A DNA stretch of 64,000 nucleotides from Streptomyces sp. NBC_00554 (GCF_041431135.1 NZ_CP107799.1:2356001-2420000), one strand, 5' to 3'; positions 1-10,012 are shown, numbered from the stretch's first letter. Translations and numbers: made by a program. The notes: generated by a model not told the origin, from the sequence alone.

Positions 1-933
1 GAGAACATCCGTATCGCGCAGGACGCGCTGCCCGTTCCCCTCGCGGTGGAGAACATCGCCGCGCTGATCTCCTGGCCCGGCGAGGAGATGTCGGAGGGCC
101 AGTTCCTCTACGACCTGGTCGACCGCACGGGCGTACGCCTCCTCATAGACGTCGCCAACCTCCACACCAACCACGTCAACCGGGGCGAGGACCCGGCCAA
201 GGCCCTCGACGAGCTCCCCGTCGAAGCCATCGCCTACGTCCATGTCGCCGGCGGCTTCGAACGGGACGGCGTCTGGCACGACAGCCACGCCCACCCCGTC
301 CCGCAGCCGGTCCTCGACATCCTGTCCGACCTCGCATCCCGGGTGACCCCGCCGGGTGTCCTCCTGGAACGGGACGAGAACTTCCCCGAGCCCGGGGAGC
401 TGGAGCAGGAGTTGGGGGCGATCCGGGGAACGCTGGAGCGGGCGGGGGCGCAGGCCCCGAAGAGCGCGCTCCCGGAGCCGGTCACCCCTCGCGAAACCGA
501 CACCGACGCCGACACCGACCCCGCCCGCCAGCGCCTGGCCCTCGCGCAGACCGCGCTGCTCTCCGCCCTTGTCGGGGGAACCCCCGTGCCCGAGGGGTTC
601 GACCGGGTACGGCTCGGGGTGCAGGCACGGGCGCTGGCCGCCAAGCGGGCGGATGTCGTGGCGAAGGTCGCTGAGGATTTGCCGCAGATCCTGGCGGAGG
701 GGTACCGGCCGGCGTTCCTCGCGTACGCGCAGGGACATCCGATGACCGGCGGATACCGGCGCGACGCCCTGGACTTCGCCGAGCACCTGCTCCTCGCGGG
801 CCGCCCCGAGGACGCCGAGACACGACGGCGGCTGCGTCACTGGTGGCTGGAGCGCTCGGGCCCGGCCCCGCTGTCGGGACACCCCGCGGCCCGCCTCGCC
901 CGCGCCACCCGCCGGGTGCTGCTGCGCCGCTGA
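1..933 (+). CDS. MNIO/DUF692-family protein, 5' end missing
   Basis: The reading frame is open from the first base, so the start lies before the window and about 310 C-terminal residues are visible. The segment carries the conserved polar residues of the DUF692 TIM barrel (multinuclear non-haem iron-dependent oxidases, the MbnB family): VENI (Glu), [10 protein letters not shown] (Asp, Asn), YVHVAGG (His), DSHAHP (Asp, two His) and LLERDEN (Glu). These are the metal-site positions of the family. Known members oxidise cysteines in peptide substrates. A helical tail of about 150 residues follows the barrel. In actinobacteria this family is often found beside TIGR04222 membrane proteins, and one lies 1.1 kb downstream. 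Substrate unknown. Family assignment is firm; oxidase activity is inferred. Confidence 0.85.
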   Translation, partial: ENIRIAQDALPVPLAVENIAALISWPGEEMSEGQFLYDLVDRTGVRLLIDVANLHTNHVNRGEDPAKALDELPVEAIAYVHVAGGFERDGVWHDSHAHPVPQPVLDILSDLASRVTPPGVLLERDENFPEPGELEQELGAIRGTLERAGAQAPKSALPEPVTPRETDTDADTDPARQRLALAQTALLSALVGGTPVPEGFDRVRLGVQARALAAKRADVVAKVAEDLPQILAEGYRPAFLAYAQGHPMTGGYRRDALDFAEHLLLAGRPEDAETRRRLRHWWLERSGPAPLSGHPAARLARATRRVLLRR

Positions 934-1182
934 GTACGCGCACGGCGGTCCCGCACCGCCGCGGAGTGTGCGCGGGTTAACACGTCCTTCTGTGAAGGGG
1001 ATGTGCGCGCCCTGTTTCCACGCCTTTGAGACGGTCTGCCGTGCGCCCGAACCACCACATCCCGCGCGTTCCACCTACCCATCAACCCTGTTTTCCCGTG
1101 CGGCAGTTGGCACAGCACCCGCAGTAGCATGCCAATCCGCACGCGGAACGCACTCATGTGCGGTGCCGCAACAGGAGGCACC

Positions 1183-1950
1183 ATGCGATCCATCAACCGC
1201 ACCGGATTGGTCAGTGGAACAGGGCTCATCGTCACGGGCCTCACGGCCACCCTGGTCGCCCTGGCCATCCCGATCTGGTCGTACGAGGACCGCTCCGGAA
1301 CCGGCCTGGACACCTTGAACGCTCAGACCGTGTCGACGCAGTTCGGCCCGCTCTCGGCGCTGGACCGGGAGTTCATCACCAAGGTCCGGCTGGCCGGGCT
1401 CTGGGAGCTGCCCGCGGGCCAGCAGGCCCAGGAACGCGGCACCACGGAGGCCGTACGGACCGCCGGCGCGCACCTCATCGAGGGCCACACGTTCCTGGAC
1501 GCCCGGGTCCGCAACGTCGCCGCGCGGCTCGGCCTTGAGCTGCCCAACCAGGCCAGCGAGCAGCAGCGCGGGTGGCTGACCACGCTCAGCGCGGCGCAGG
1601 GCGTGGACTACGACCGCGAGTTCGCGAACATCCTCCGCAAGGCCCACGGCAAGGTCTTCTCCCTCGTCGCCCAGGTCCGCGCGAACACCCGCAACTCCCT
1701 CGTACGCGACCTCGCCGACGACGCGAACAGCACCGTGCTCGACCACATCAAGGTCCTCGAGGCCACCGGATACGTCGACTTCGACGCCCTCGCCGAGGAC
1801 GCGGCCGGCGCCGCCCCGCCCCCGATCACCAACTCCCCCGCTCTGCCCGGGCCCACCCAGTCCCCGGACTCGCCGATTCCGGTGACCCCGTCCCCGGGCT
1901 TCACCCTTCCCCCGGCCGCCTCACGCGCCAACTCGCCCTCGGCCCCCTAG
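1183..1950 (+). CDS. DUF4142 domain protein, membrane-anchored or secreted
   Basis: 255 residues. The ATG at 1183 is preceded by AGGAGG at good spacing. An earlier in-frame ATG at 1129 lacks such a site and would add residues before the signal sequence. Residues about 8-30 form a hydrophobic signal or anchor. The middle is a helical DUF4142-type domain (motifs such as EFITKVRLAGLWE and AHLIEGHTFLDARVR), a ferritin-like fold family often extracytoplasmic and of unknown role. The last 45 residues are rich in Pro, Ser and Thr, typical of a cell-wall linker. It sits between the MNIO gene and the TIGR04222 gene, but the spacing does not prove an operon. Confidence 0.8.
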   Translation: MRSINRTGLVSGTGLIVTGLTATLVALAIPIWSYEDRSGTGLDTLNAQTVSTQFGPLSALDREFITKVRLAGLWELPAGQQAQERGTTEAVRTAGAHLIEGHTFLDARVRNVAARLGLELPNQASEQQRGWLTTLSAAQGVDYDREFANILRKAHGKVFSLVAQVRANTRNSLVRDLADDANSTVLDHIKVLEATGYVDFDALAEDAAGAAPPPITNSPALPGPTQSPDSPIPVTPSPGFTLPPAASRANSPSAP

Positions 1951-2049
1951 CCGCATGGGCGGGAAGCGGAACATCACATACCGCCAACGCTCCGTCCATC
2001 ATGTGAATAAGGCATGGCGCTCACCCGGCCCATCGCATAGAAAAACGCC

Positions 2050-2838
2050 ATGTTCTGGGTACTTCTCCTGCTCCTGGCCTGGGCCGCGGCCGGCACCTCC
2101 TGCACCCGCCTGTGCCTGGCCGCCGTCCGCACGGCGGCCGTCGACGCGAAGGCGGCCCGCGACCACGGCCTCACGCTGTACGAGGCGGCGTTCCTGTCCG
2201 GCGGTCCGGCCCGGGTCGCCGAGCTGACCCTGGTGTCGATGGCCCGCCAGCGCCGTCTGCTGCTCGCGCACACGGGCTGGGCGACCGTCGTGGACCCGCG
2301 TGGGCACGACGAGATGGAGCGCTCGGTCATCGGGGCGATCGGTCCGGAGGGGCAGTCCCGGATAGCGCCCGTGCGGGCGAGCGCGGCCGCCGCGGATTCG
2401 GTACGCCGTCTCGCGGACCGCCTCGTCGCCGCGGGCCTCGCCGTGCCCGACGGCGAGCGCGGCACCGTCGCGAGCGCCGTCCGCCAGGTCCAGGCCGCCG
2501 CGGCGGCCGTGCTCGTTCTGGGCGCCGTGGCCCTGCTGCTGCCCTCTCAGGCCCAGACGTCCGAATACGAGGTGCCGGTCGCCGTCTGGTTCGCGCTCCC
2601 GCTCACCCTCACGCTGAGCTGCCTCGCGATCGCCCGCATCGAGGTGCACCCCTACTCGCGCTGGGCGTCCCCGGCCGGACAGCGCCTGCTGGGCACCCTC
2701 ACCCGGCACCCCGACGGCACGGGCGACGACCGTACGTACCTCACCTCCGTCGCCGTACGCGGCATCCGCGCGATCGGCGAGCCCGACCTGCGCGCGGCCT
2801 TCACCCACCGCGAGGGAAACCCGGAACGAAGGGGCTGA
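2050..2838 (+). CDS. TIGR04222 domain membrane protein
   Basis: 262 residues. The first 20 residues are hydrophobic, followed by the family signature around FLSGGPARVAELTLVSMARQ. Two further membrane segments lie near residues 150-170 and 178-198. TIGR04222 is an actinobacterial family of unknown function that recurs beside DUF692/MNIO genes, as here. Many relatives end in a Gly/Cys-rich tail that could be a modification target. This one ends in a short charged tail (HREGNPERRG) with no cysteine, so it is unlikely to be an MNIO substrate through that tail. No clear Shine-Dalgarno site precedes the ATG. Confidence 0.75.
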   Translation: MFWVLLLLLAWAAAGTSCTRLCLAAVRTAAVDAKAARDHGLTLYEAAFLSGGPARVAELTLVSMARQRRLLLAHTGWATVVDPRGHDEMERSVIGAIGPEGQSRIAPVRASAAAADSVRRLADRLVAAGLAVPDGERGTVASAVRQVQAAAAAVLVLGAVALLLPSQAQTSEYEVPVAVWFALPLTLTLSCLAIARIEVHPYSRWASPAGQRLLGTLTRHPDGTGDDRTYLTSVAVRGIRAIGEPDLRAAFTHREGNPERRG

Positions 2839-2958
2839 CGGGCGCGCCAGGGGGCGCATCGGGGTCATTGGAGCCGACACTGCCGCCCGGTCCTTTACTT
2901 CACCAACCGCCGAACGAAACATCCCCTTTGTCGCTGCCGTGCGCCGAAGGGAAACGCG

Positions 2959-4587
2959 ATGAGAGCTGCCGTCCTCTACGGAACCGCAGGATCCTTGCTC
3001 CTGTCCGCCCTCGTCACCGTCCCCGCGGGCGGCGAACCCCGGTGGCCCGGCGATCCCCTCGGGCCCGGGGCCGACACCCGCGGCACCGCCGTCGCCGCCG
3101 AGCGCGCGGCGGCCGCCGGGGTCCGCTTCGGCACCTGCTCCAAGGAGGAGGACCTTCCGGACGACGTCAAGTGCGGCACGGTCAAGGTGCCCCTCGACTA
3201 CGCACACCCCGACGGCAAGCAGATCAAACTGACCGTCAGCCGTGTGAAAGCCACCGGCAAGGACGCGAAGAACTCGAAGCGGAAGGTCCCGCGCCAGGGC
3301 GCCCTGGTCTACAACCCCGGCGGCCCCGGCGCCTCCAGCATGTACTTCCCGCTGATCGGCTTCCTCCCGGAGTGGAAGCGCCTCGCGGGTGCGTACGACC
3401 TCGTCGGCTACGCCCCGCGCGGGGTGGGCCGCAGCGCCCCGCTGTCCTGCCAGGACCCCAAGCGGCTGGTGAAGGGGCCGACGCAGTCACCGACGTTCCC
3501 CTCGGAGTCGTACAAGAAGGAGCGGATCGCGGAGGCGAAGGCGTACGCGCGCGGCTGCCTCAAGCGCTCCGGCAAGGCCGTCCAGCACTACACCTCGCTC
3601 AACAACGCCCGCGACCTCGACGTACTGCGCGCCGCGCTCGGCGAGCGGAGGCTGACCTTCATGGGCGCCTCCTACGGCACGTACTTCGGGGCTCTCTACG
3701 CGACGCTCTTCCCCTCGCACGTACGCCGGATGGTCTTCGACTCGGCGGTGAACCCCGCCCCCGGCCAAATCTGGTACCAGAACAACCTCGACCAGTCCGC
3801 CGCGTTCGAGATCCGCTGGGCGGACTTCCGCGCCTGGATCGCCCGGCACGACGACGTGTACGGGCTCGGCGCCACGCCCGAAGAGGTGCTGCGCAGCTAC
3901 GAGAAGGCGCGGGCCCGGCTCGCCGCCTCGCCCGCCGGCGGCAAGGTGGGGCCCGGGCAGTTGCAGGGCGCGTTCCTCCAGGCCGGGTACTACGACGACT
4001 ACTGGCCGCACCGCGCCCAGGCGCTGTCCGCGTACCTGAAGGGCGACCCGAAGCCGCTGATCGAGCAGGCCGGGCCGTATCCGGAGGCGGCCGCCGAGCA
4101 GGAGAACGGCAACGCGGTCTACACGGCCGTCGAGTGCAACGACGCGCCCTGGCCGACCGACTGGCACACCTGGGACCGCGACAACACGCAGCTCGCGCGC
4201 AAGGCGCCGTTCGAGACCTGGGACAACGTGTGGATGAACCTGCCCTGCGCGTACTGGCCCGTGCCGCGGCAGAAGCCCCTGGACGTGCGGACGCTGCCCG
4301 GCGCGCTGCCGCCGACCCTGATCCTGGCGGCCGAGCGGGACGCGGCGACTCCGTACGAGGGTGCGGTGGCGCTGCACCGGCGGCTGTCCGGCTCGGTCCT
4401 GGTGACCGAGAACGGCGCCGGGACGCACGGGATCGGGGGCGGGCCCAACCAGTGCGTCAACGGCTATCTGGACGCCTATCTCCTGGAGGGCAGGCTCCCG
4501 GTACGGCGCGCGGCATGCGCGCCGCACGCGGAGCCGAAGCCGGTGGCACCGGGCGATCGTTCGAAGGCCAACAAGAAGGCTTCCTAG
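2959..4587 (+). CDS. Secreted alpha/beta hydrolase, tripeptidyl aminopeptidase (Tap/Slp) family
   Basis: 542 residues with an N-terminal signal sequence (about residues 1-25). Nucleophile elbow GASYGTYFG with Ser238, oxyanion region YNPGGPGASS near residue 118, an acidic residue in LAAERDAATPYEG, and a catalytic His in GTHGIG. The C-terminal part matches the TAP-like domain of Streptomyces secreted tripeptidyl aminopeptidases, including the disulfide-forming cysteines (CLKRS, VECNDAPW, LPCAYWP). The expected role is removal of N-terminal tripeptides or small peptides outside the cell. A GAAGGGAAACGCG leader precedes the ATG. Convergent with hemQ. Family firm, exact substrate unknown. Confidence 0.88.
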   Translation: MRAAVLYGTAGSLLLSALVTVPAGGEPRWPGDPLGPGADTRGTAVAAERAAAAGVRFGTCSKEEDLPDDVKCGTVKVPLDYAHPDGKQIKLTVSRVKATGKDAKNSKRKVPRQGALVYNPGGPGASSMYFPLIGFLPEWKRLAGAYDLVGYAPRGVGRSAPLSCQDPKRLVKGPTQSPTFPSESYKKERIAEAKAYARGCLKRSGKAVQHYTSLNNARDLDVLRAALGERRLTFMGASYGTYFGALYATLFPSHVRRMVFDSAVNPAPGQIWYQNNLDQSAAFEIRWADFRAWIARHDDVYGLGATPEEVLRSYEKARARLAASPAGGKVGPGQLQGAFLQAGYYDDYWPHRAQALSAYLKGDPKPLIEQAGPYPEAAAEQENGNAVYTAVECNDAPWPTDWHTWDRDNTQLARKAPFETWDNVWMNLPCAYWPVPRQKPLDVRTLPGALPPTLILAAERDAATPYEGAVALHRRLSGSVLVTENGAGTHGIGGGPNQCVNGYLDAYLLEGRLPVRRAACAPHAEPKPVAPGDRSKANKKAS

Positions 4588-4612
4588 GACCGCCCGGCGC
4601 CCGCGAGTCCGC

Positions 4613-5332
4613 TCAGGCGAGGCCGGCGACCAGCTCGGAGATGTCCTTGCGGCGGCCCGTGTAGAACGGGACCTCTTCACGGACGTGCATCCGGGCCTCG
4701 GAGGCGCGCAGGTGACGCATGAGGTCGACGATGCGGTACAGCTCGTCGGCCTCGAAGGCGAGGAGCCACTCGTAGTCGCCGAGGGAGAACGAGGCGACCG
4801 TGTTGGCACGCACGTCCGGGAAGCCGCGGGCCATCTTGCCGTGGTCGGCGAGCATGCGGCGACGGTCCTCGTCGGGCAGCAGGTACCAGTCGTAGGAGCG
4901 TACGAACGGGTAGACGCTGATGTAGTTGCGCGGCGTCTCGTCGGCGAGGAACGCCGGGATGTGCGAGCGGTTGAACTCGGCGGGGCGGTGCAGCGCCATG
5001 TTCGACCAGACCGGATCGAGGGCGCGGCCCAGCTTGGTGCGGCGGAAGAGGTTGTACGCGTCCTGGAGCTGGTCGGCGGTCTCGGCGTGCCACCAGATCA
5101 TGAGGTCGGCGTCGGCGCGCAGCCCCGACACGTCGTACGTGCCGCGGACGGTGACATCCTTCGCGGCGAGCTGGTCGAAGAGCTCCTGGACCTCGTCGGC
5201 GTAACCGGCGCGGTCCTCGGGCAGCACGTCCTTCAGCTTGAAGACGGACCACAGGGTGTAGCGGATGACCTCGTTGAGGTCCTTGGCCTTCTTGCCGGCG
5301 TTCGGGATCTTGGCGGGGGCGTCGTCACTCAT
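4613..5332 (-). CDS. hemQ: Coproheme decarboxylase (HemQ/ChdC)
   Basis: 239 residues, full length for the chlorite-dismutase-like HemQ family. It converts coproheme III to haem b by two oxidative decarboxylations, the last step of the coproporphyrin-dependent haem pathway of Gram-positive bacteria. Visible signatures: [14 protein letters not shown] at the N-terminus, [31 protein letters not shown] (the radical-forming Tyr of the family) and the proximal haem-ligand His164 in [11 protein letters not shown]. It starts 4 nt after the hemG stop, so the two are surely co-transcribed. GGGAG lies nine bases upstream of the ATG. Confidence 0.95.
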   Translation of the reverse strand: MSDDAPAKIPNAGKKAKDLNEVIRYTLWSVFKLKDVLPEDRAGYADEVQELFDQLAAKDVTVRGTYDVSGLRADADLMIWWHAETADQLQDAYNLFRRTKLGRALDPVWSNMALHRPAEFNRSHIPAFLADETPRNYISVYPFVRSYDWYLLPDEDRRRMLADHGKMARGFPDVRANTVASFSLGDYEWLLAFEADELYRIVDLMRHLRASEARMHVREEVPFYTGRRKDISELVAGLA

Positions 5333-5336
5333 GGGC

Positions 5337-6797
5337 CTATTCTCCCGCGCCGCCGTGCAGACTCTGCACCGGGTTCGCCATCAGGGCATCCAGTCCGCCG
5401 CGGTCGCCGCCGAGCTGGTCCACGGCGGCGTACGCGCTCGCGATGCACGCGGGGATGCCGACCCCGTCGTAGGCGGCGCCGCAGACGGCGAGCCCCGGCA
5501 GCTTGCCGACGTGGTCGCGGATGCGGGCCACGCGTGCGTGGTGCCCGACGGGGTACTGCGGCAGCCCGTCGTCCCAGCGCGTGACGCGGGCCGCGACGGG
5601 CGCGGCGTCCAGGCCGGTGGCCTCGCGCAGGTCGTGCCGGGACACCTCCACCAGGTCGTCGTCCTCCCGCCCGAGCACCTCCGTCTCTCCGTACCGCCCG
5701 ACCGAGGTCCGCAGGACGAGCAGGCCGGGGTTCTCCTCGGCGATCCAGCCCCACTTCTGGGAGGCGAAGGTGGAGGCCTTGATGGTGTGCCCGTCAACAG
5801 GCGGTACGAGAAAACCGCTCCCTTCGGGGAGGGCGATTTCGCTGCGCCGGTAGGCGAGGGTGACGAGCGCCATGGAGGCGTACTCCACGGTGGCCAGCTC
5901 GGCCGCGGCGGCGGGCGCCTCGGCGCGCAGCAGGCCGGCGGCAGCGGGGGCGGGCAGGGCGAGAACCACGGCGTCGGCGTGGAGTACCTGGCCTCCGGCG
6001 ACGACGCGCCAGCCGGTGTGTGCCTCCCGGCGCAGCTCCGTCACGCGTGCCCCGGTGACGATCTCGCCGCCCCGTGCTCGCACCGACTCCGCGACCGCGA
6101 GCGGCAGTTGACCGACGCCTCCCTCGATGCCCATGAAGACCGGTCCCGTCTGCTGGTTCCGGGCGGCCCTGGCCTGGATCTCGCGGACCGCCTCCGTCAG
6201 GGAGTCGTGGGTCCGGGCGGCCTCGAAGAGCTGGGGAACGGCAGAGCGCAGCGAGATGCGGTAGGCGTCGCCCGCGTAGACACCGCCGAGGAGGGGCTCG
6301 ACCAGGCGGTCGACCACTTCGCGGCCGAGGCGGGCCGCCACGAACTCCCCCACGGCCACGTCGTCGCCGATCTCCGTGCGGGGCAGCTCGGCGTCCCGCT
6401 CGATACGGCGCAGTCCCTCGTCGGAGAGGACGCCGGAGAGGGCGGACGCGGTGCCGGGGACGCCCATGACGTGTCCCTTGGGCATCGGGCGCAGGGCGCC
6501 GCGGGTCCAGAGCGAGGCCGTCGCGGTGGCGGGCGGCTGGAGGCGGTCGGCGAGGCCCACCTCGCGGGCCAGGGCGATCGCCTCGGGGCGGCGCGCGAGC
6601 ATCGATTCGGCGCCCAGGTCGACGCGTGCGCCCGCGATCTCGCCGGGCAGCAGCTTGCCGCCCACGCGGTCCGACGCCTCCAGAACGGTCACGCGCACGC
6701 CGCTGTCCAGCAATCGGTGGGCGGCGGCCAGACCCGCGATCCCGCCCCCGACGACAACGACGTGTCCCGTACCCGTACGAGTGCCCTGTGCGCGCAT
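5337..6797 (-). CDS. hemG: Coproporphyrinogen/protoporphyrinogen oxidase (HemG/HemY, CgoX type)
   Basis: 486 residues from the ATG at 6797, chosen because GTGGAG precedes it and the FAD motif begins about 12 residues later. The frame is open further upstream but encodes low-complexity sequence. The N-terminal FAD dinucleotide motif is [30 protein letters not shown] in mid-protein and [17 protein letters not shown] near the C-terminus are typical of the family. In actinobacteria this FAD enzyme oxidises coproporphyrinogen III to coproporphyrin III, feeding ferrochelatase and then HemQ, which is encoded directly downstream. First gene of a hemG-hemQ transcription unit. Confidence 0.93.
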   Translation of the reverse strand: MRAQGTRTGTGHVVVVGGGIAGLAAAHRLLDSGVRVTVLEASDRVGGKLLPGEIAGARVDLGAESMLARRPEAIALAREVGLADRLQPPATATASLWTRGALRPMPKGHVMGVPGTASALSGVLSDEGLRRIERDAELPRTEIGDDVAVGEFVAARLGREVVDRLVEPLLGGVYAGDAYRISLRSAVPQLFEAARTHDSLTEAVREIQARAARNQQTGPVFMGIEGGVGQLPLAVAESVRARGGEIVTGARVTELRREAHTGWRVVAGGQVLHADAVVLALPAPAAAGLLRAEAPAAAAELATVEYASMALVTLAYRRSEIALPEGSGFLVPPVDGHTIKASTFASQKWGWIAEENPGLLVLRTSVGRYGETEVLGREDDDLVEVSRHDLREATGLDAAPVAARVTRWDDGLPQYPVGHHARVARIRDHVGKLPGLAVCGAAYDGVGIPACIASAYAAVDQLGGDRGGLDALMANPVQSLHGGAGE

Positions 6798-6956
6798 GTC
6801 TCCACTGTCGCAGACCCCACTGACACTCCCACCAGGCCCCCGGTGTCCTCCGCGAGTCCTGACCGTGACCGCATCGGGACCGGATCCGCCCAACGCCGCA
6901 CCCCGTTCGGGCGTCGAAGGAGCGTCAGTCGTCAAAACGCCCGGGGGGATGCCCAC

Positions 6957-7943
6957 ATGCGCACACGAAGCTCCGTACGACCCGTACGCCCCACTCAGGT
7001 CCTGGCCGGGATTCTTCTTGCCGCCGCCCTCGCACTCGCCGGCTGCTCAGCCGGCGGTGACGACGGCGCGTCCAGCGATTCCGCCGCCGGCGCCGGGGAC
7101 AAGGCCGCGGTCCAGGAGGGCGCCGCGGGCGCCGAGGACAGCAAGAGCGGGGCCCAGGCCCCCACGAAGGCCCCGGACCTCTCCGCGAACCGGATCATCC
7201 GCACCGCCTCCCTGACCGTGCAGGTCAAGGACGTACCCGCGGCCCTGGACGAGGCCCGCACCACCACCGCGAACGCGGGCGGCTTCGTCGGTGACGAGAC
7301 CACCACCCGGGACGAGGAGGGCAAGGAGCACACCCGCGTCGTCCTGCGGGTGCCCACCGAGCGGTACGACGAGGTGCTCGCCGACATGGAAGGCACCGGC
7401 AAGCTCCTCGAACGTACGGCCAAGGCGCAGGACGTCACGGACCAGGTCGTCGACGTGGAGAGCCGCATCCAGACGCAGCGCGCCAGCGTGGCCCGGATCC
7501 GTGAGCTGATGGACCAGGCCACCAAGCTCAGCGATGTGGTCACCCTGGAGGGCGAGTTGAGCTCCCGTCAGGCCGACCTGGAGTCCCTGCTCGCCCAGCA
7601 GGCCTCCCTGAAGGACCGCACCAGCCTGGCCACCATCACCCTGACCCTGTCCGAGACCCCGGTGAAGCAGGTGGAGAAGGACGACGATCCGGGCTTCGTG
7701 GACGCGCTCGCGGGCGGCTGGAACGCGTTCGTCACGATGCTGCGCTGGATCGCCGTGGCGTTCGGCGCGATTCTCCCGTTCGCGGCGGGTGCGGCGCTGC
7801 TCCTCGTGCTGTGGGCATTGTGGGTGCGGCTCCTGCGCAGCCGGTTCCCGCGCCGCCCGGCCCCGGCCGCGGCTTCCCCGACCGGCACGCTGCCGGTCGC
7901 CCCGCCCGTCCGGGAGCAGGAGGAGGGACGCGAGCAGGACTGA
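6957..7943 (+). CDS. DUF4349 domain lipoprotein
   Basis: 328 residues starting at the ATG at 6957, which places a signal sequence and lipobox (LALAGC, Cys30) at the N-terminus; a much longer upstream frame is not real. DUF4349 domain: residues about 65-275, including IIRTASLTVQVKDVPAALDEA and TGKLLERTAKAQDVTDQVVDVESRI, with a heptad-rich coiled-coil around DLESLLAQQASLKDRTS. A membrane segment follows (LRWIAVAFGAILPFAAGAALLLVLWAL) and then a short basic and acidic cytoplasmic tail. So the protein is lipid-anchored at one end and spans the membrane at the other. Function unknown. It diverges from hemG, sharing a short promoter region. Confidence 0.87.
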   Translation: MRTRSSVRPVRPTQVLAGILLAAALALAGCSAGGDDGASSDSAAGAGDKAAVQEGAAGAEDSKSGAQAPTKAPDLSANRIIRTASLTVQVKDVPAALDEARTTTANAGGFVGDETTTRDEEGKEHTRVVLRVPTERYDEVLADMEGTGKLLERTAKAQDVTDQVVDVESRIQTQRASVARIRELMDQATKLSDVVTLEGELSSRQADLESLLAQQASLKDRTSLATITLTLSETPVKQVEKDDDPGFVDALAGGWNAFVTMLRWIAVAFGAILPFAAGAALLLVLWALWVRLLRSRFPRRPAPAAASPTGTLPVAPPVREQEEGREQD

Positions 7944-7958
7944 AATGCCGCGCCCCCG

Positions 7959-7964
7959 TAGCGT
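7959..7964 (+). promoter_or_regulatory. -10 element of a leaderless promoter
   Basis: TAGCGT matches the TANNNT -10 consensus and ends six bases before the ATG at 7971, while no Shine-Dalgarno sequence is present. This is the usual arrangement of a leaderless mRNA in Streptomyces, with transcription starting at the A of the start codon. Confidence 0.6.
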
Positions 7965-7970
7965 GTTCGT

Positions 7971-9383
7971 ATGAGCATGAACCGTACGAGCGGTACCACC
8001 GGCGGTGTGACGGAGCGACTGGTCGTGATCGGCGGTGACGCGGCGGGCATGTCCGCCGCGTCACAGGCGCGCCGGATGCGAGGGCCGGACGAGCTGGAGA
8101 TCGTGGCGTTCGAACGGGGGCACTTCACCTCGTACTCGGCGTGCGGCATCCCGTACTGGGTGGGTGGTGATGTCGCCGACCGGGACCAGCTGATCGCGCG
8201 GACTCCCGAGGAGCACCGGGAGCGCGACATCGACCTGCGGATGCGTACGGAGGTCACGGAGATCGACGTCGCGGGCGCCCGGGTCCGCTCCCTCGACCTC
8301 GAAACCGGGGCCGAGGAGTGGACGCCGTACGACAAACTCGTGATCGCGACCGGCGCGCGCCCGATCCGGCCCGACCTCCCGGGCGCCGACGCGCCGGGCG
8401 TGCACGGCGTGCAGACCCTGGACGACGGACAGGCCCTGCTCGACACGCTGGCCGCGACGGAGGGCCGCCGCGCGGTGGTCGTCGGCGCGGGATACATCGG
8501 TGTGGAGATGGCCGAGGCGCTCATCAACCGCGGGTACGAGGTGACGGTCGTCAACCGCGGCAAGGAGCCGATGTCCACGCTCGACCCCGACATGGGCCGC
8601 CTGGTGCACACGGCCATGGAGGGCCTGGGCATCACCATGGTCAACGACGCCCAGGTCACCAAGCTCCTCACCGGCGAGGACGGGCGGGTACGGGCGGTCG
8701 TCACGGAGGACGCCGAGTACCCGGCGGACGTGGTCGTGCTCGGCATCGGCGTGCGCCCCGAGACGGCGCTCGCCAAGGCCGCCGGGCTGCCCCTCGGTGA
8801 CCACGGCGGGCTGCTGACCGACCTCGCGATGCGGGTGCGCGGGCACGAGAACATCTGGGCGGGCGGCGACTGCGTCGAGGTGCTCGATCTGGTCTCGGGG
8901 CGCGAACGGCACATCGCCCTGGGCACCCACGCCAACAAGCACGGGCAGGTCATCGGCGCCAACGTGGGCGGCGGTTACGGCACCTTCCCGGGCGTCGTCG
9001 GCACGGCTGTGAGCAAGGTCTGCGACCTGGAGATCGCCCGCACCGGGCTGCGCGAGAAGGACGCGCGCAGGGCGGGCCTGCAGTTCGAGACCGTCGTCAT
9101 CGAGTCGACGAGCCGCGCGGGCTACTACCCGGGCGCGGACCTCATGACCGTGAAAATGCTCGCCGAGCGCCGCACCGGACGGCTGCTCGGCGTGCAGATC
9201 GTCGGCCGTGAGGGCGCCGCGAAACGCGTCGACATCGCAGCGGTCGCGCTGACCGCGTGCATGACGGTGGAACAGATGACAGCCCTGGACCTGGGCTACG
9301 CGCCGCCGTTCTCACCGGTCTGGGACCCGATCCTGGTGGCGGCGCGCAAGGCGGTCGCGGCGGTACGCGCGCGGGGCGCGTGA
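7971..9383 (+). CDS. FAD-dependent pyridine nucleotide-disulfide oxidoreductase, CoA-disulfide reductase-like
   Basis: 470 residues. FAD motif VVIGGDAAGMSAASQA near residue 17. The single redox Cys58 sits in SYSACGIPYWVGG, the position used by CoA-disulfide reductases and NADH oxidases rather than the CxxxxC of lipoamide dehydrogenases. NAD(P)H motif AVVVGAGYIGVEMAEALINRG. A second FAD segment is HENIWAGGDCVEV. The C-terminal dimerisation domain includes MTVEQMTALDLGYAPPFSPVWDPI. There is no fused rhodanese domain. It likely reduces CoA or related disulfides, or acts as an NAD(P)H oxidase; the sequence does not decide. Probably translated from a leaderless transcript. Confidence 0.88.
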   Translation: MSMNRTSGTTGGVTERLVVIGGDAAGMSAASQARRMRGPDELEIVAFERGHFTSYSACGIPYWVGGDVADRDQLIARTPEEHRERDIDLRMRTEVTEIDVAGARVRSLDLETGAEEWTPYDKLVIATGARPIRPDLPGADAPGVHGVQTLDDGQALLDTLAATEGRRAVVVGAGYIGVEMAEALINRGYEVTVVNRGKEPMSTLDPDMGRLVHTAMEGLGITMVNDAQVTKLLTGEDGRVRAVVTEDAEYPADVVVLGIGVRPETALAKAAGLPLGDHGGLLTDLAMRVRGHENIWAGGDCVEVLDLVSGRERHIALGTHANKHGQVIGANVGGGYGTFPGVVGTAVSKVCDLEIARTGLREKDARRAGLQFETVVIESTSRAGYYPGADLMTVKMLAERRTGRLLGVQIVGREGAAKRVDIAAVALTACMTVEQMTALDLGYAPPFSPVWDPILVAARKAVAAVRARGA

Positions 9384-9421
9384 TTCCGAGGCTCTTCCCC
9401 AGGGGCCCCAGGGAGCTCGCC

Positions 9422-9763
9422 CTACGCCGTCTCGTGCCCGGACACCGTCGTCCCGTTGATGCGGTCTATGGCCTGCCTGGCCTGCTCGGCGGGCGGCCGC
9501 CCGGGCAGCGAGGAGACGGAGGCGGAGGAGGTGACGGCCGCGGGCTGCGCCGTGGGGGGTTTCGCGTGCGCGGCGGCCCGGGCGGAGCGCAGCCGGTGGC
9601 TGACCGCCTCGTCGAGGGTCACCGGACGCTGCATCCGCGCCGCGAGCCGGCCGGCCTCCTGGCCGAGCGCGGCGACATCTTCCCAGGGCAGGTGCAGCAC
9701 CAGGGCGATCTCCGCCTCACCGTCGGGCAGAGCTTGCATCGGAGGAGTAACTCGGTCGTTCAT
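9422..9763 (-). CDS. Small hypothetical protein
   Basis: 113 residues from the ATG at 9763, which has GAGGA eight bases upstream; a GTG five codons earlier is possible. The first half is acidic and ordered (ALPDGEAEIALVLHLPWEDVAALGQEAGRLAARMQRPVTLDE split over two helices). The second half is rich in Ala, Pro and Ser with a final amphipathic helix. No recognised domain, signal peptide or membrane segment. It converges with the flavoprotein gene and diverges from the rhomboid gene. Confidence 0.65.
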   Translation of the reverse strand: MNDRVTPPMQALPDGEAEIALVLHLPWEDVAALGQEAGRLAARMQRPVTLDEAVSHRLRSARAAAHAKPPTAQPAAVTSSASVSSLPGRPPAEQARQAIDRINGTTVSGHETA

Positions 9764-10012
9764 CGCCTGTGTCCTCACGTCTTCCTCGCGTCACGTCTTC
9801 GTCGCGGCGCGGGCGGTTGAGGAGACATACGCATGGGGGTGCGGGGGTGTTCAGCGGCTCAGGGCGTGCTTTGGGGCGTGAGGGGGCGCAGGTGGGGCGT
9901 GCGGGCGTGCATGGTGGCGCCCTCCCGAACCCAGCGCGCCCCTCCGGCCACAGCCGGCGCGCGCCCGGCCGGCGCACGGATTCCCGACGCGCATCGAGGG
10001 CAGTACTTCCTT

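Noticed and set aside
2112..4664. 850-codon open frame on the + strand
   Set aside because: An antiphase shadow of the TIGR04222 and hydrolase genes; Arg/Pro/Gly-rich with no domain and no start signal.
5265..6956. N-terminal extension of the DUF4349 reading frame over hemG
   Set aside because: The true start is the ATG at 6957, which begins the lipoprotein signal; the upstream part is hemG antisense.
9764..10012. Possible gene in the gap before the rhomboid start
   Set aside because: Only low-complexity Gly/Arg sequence in all frames and no ribosome site; treated as non-coding.
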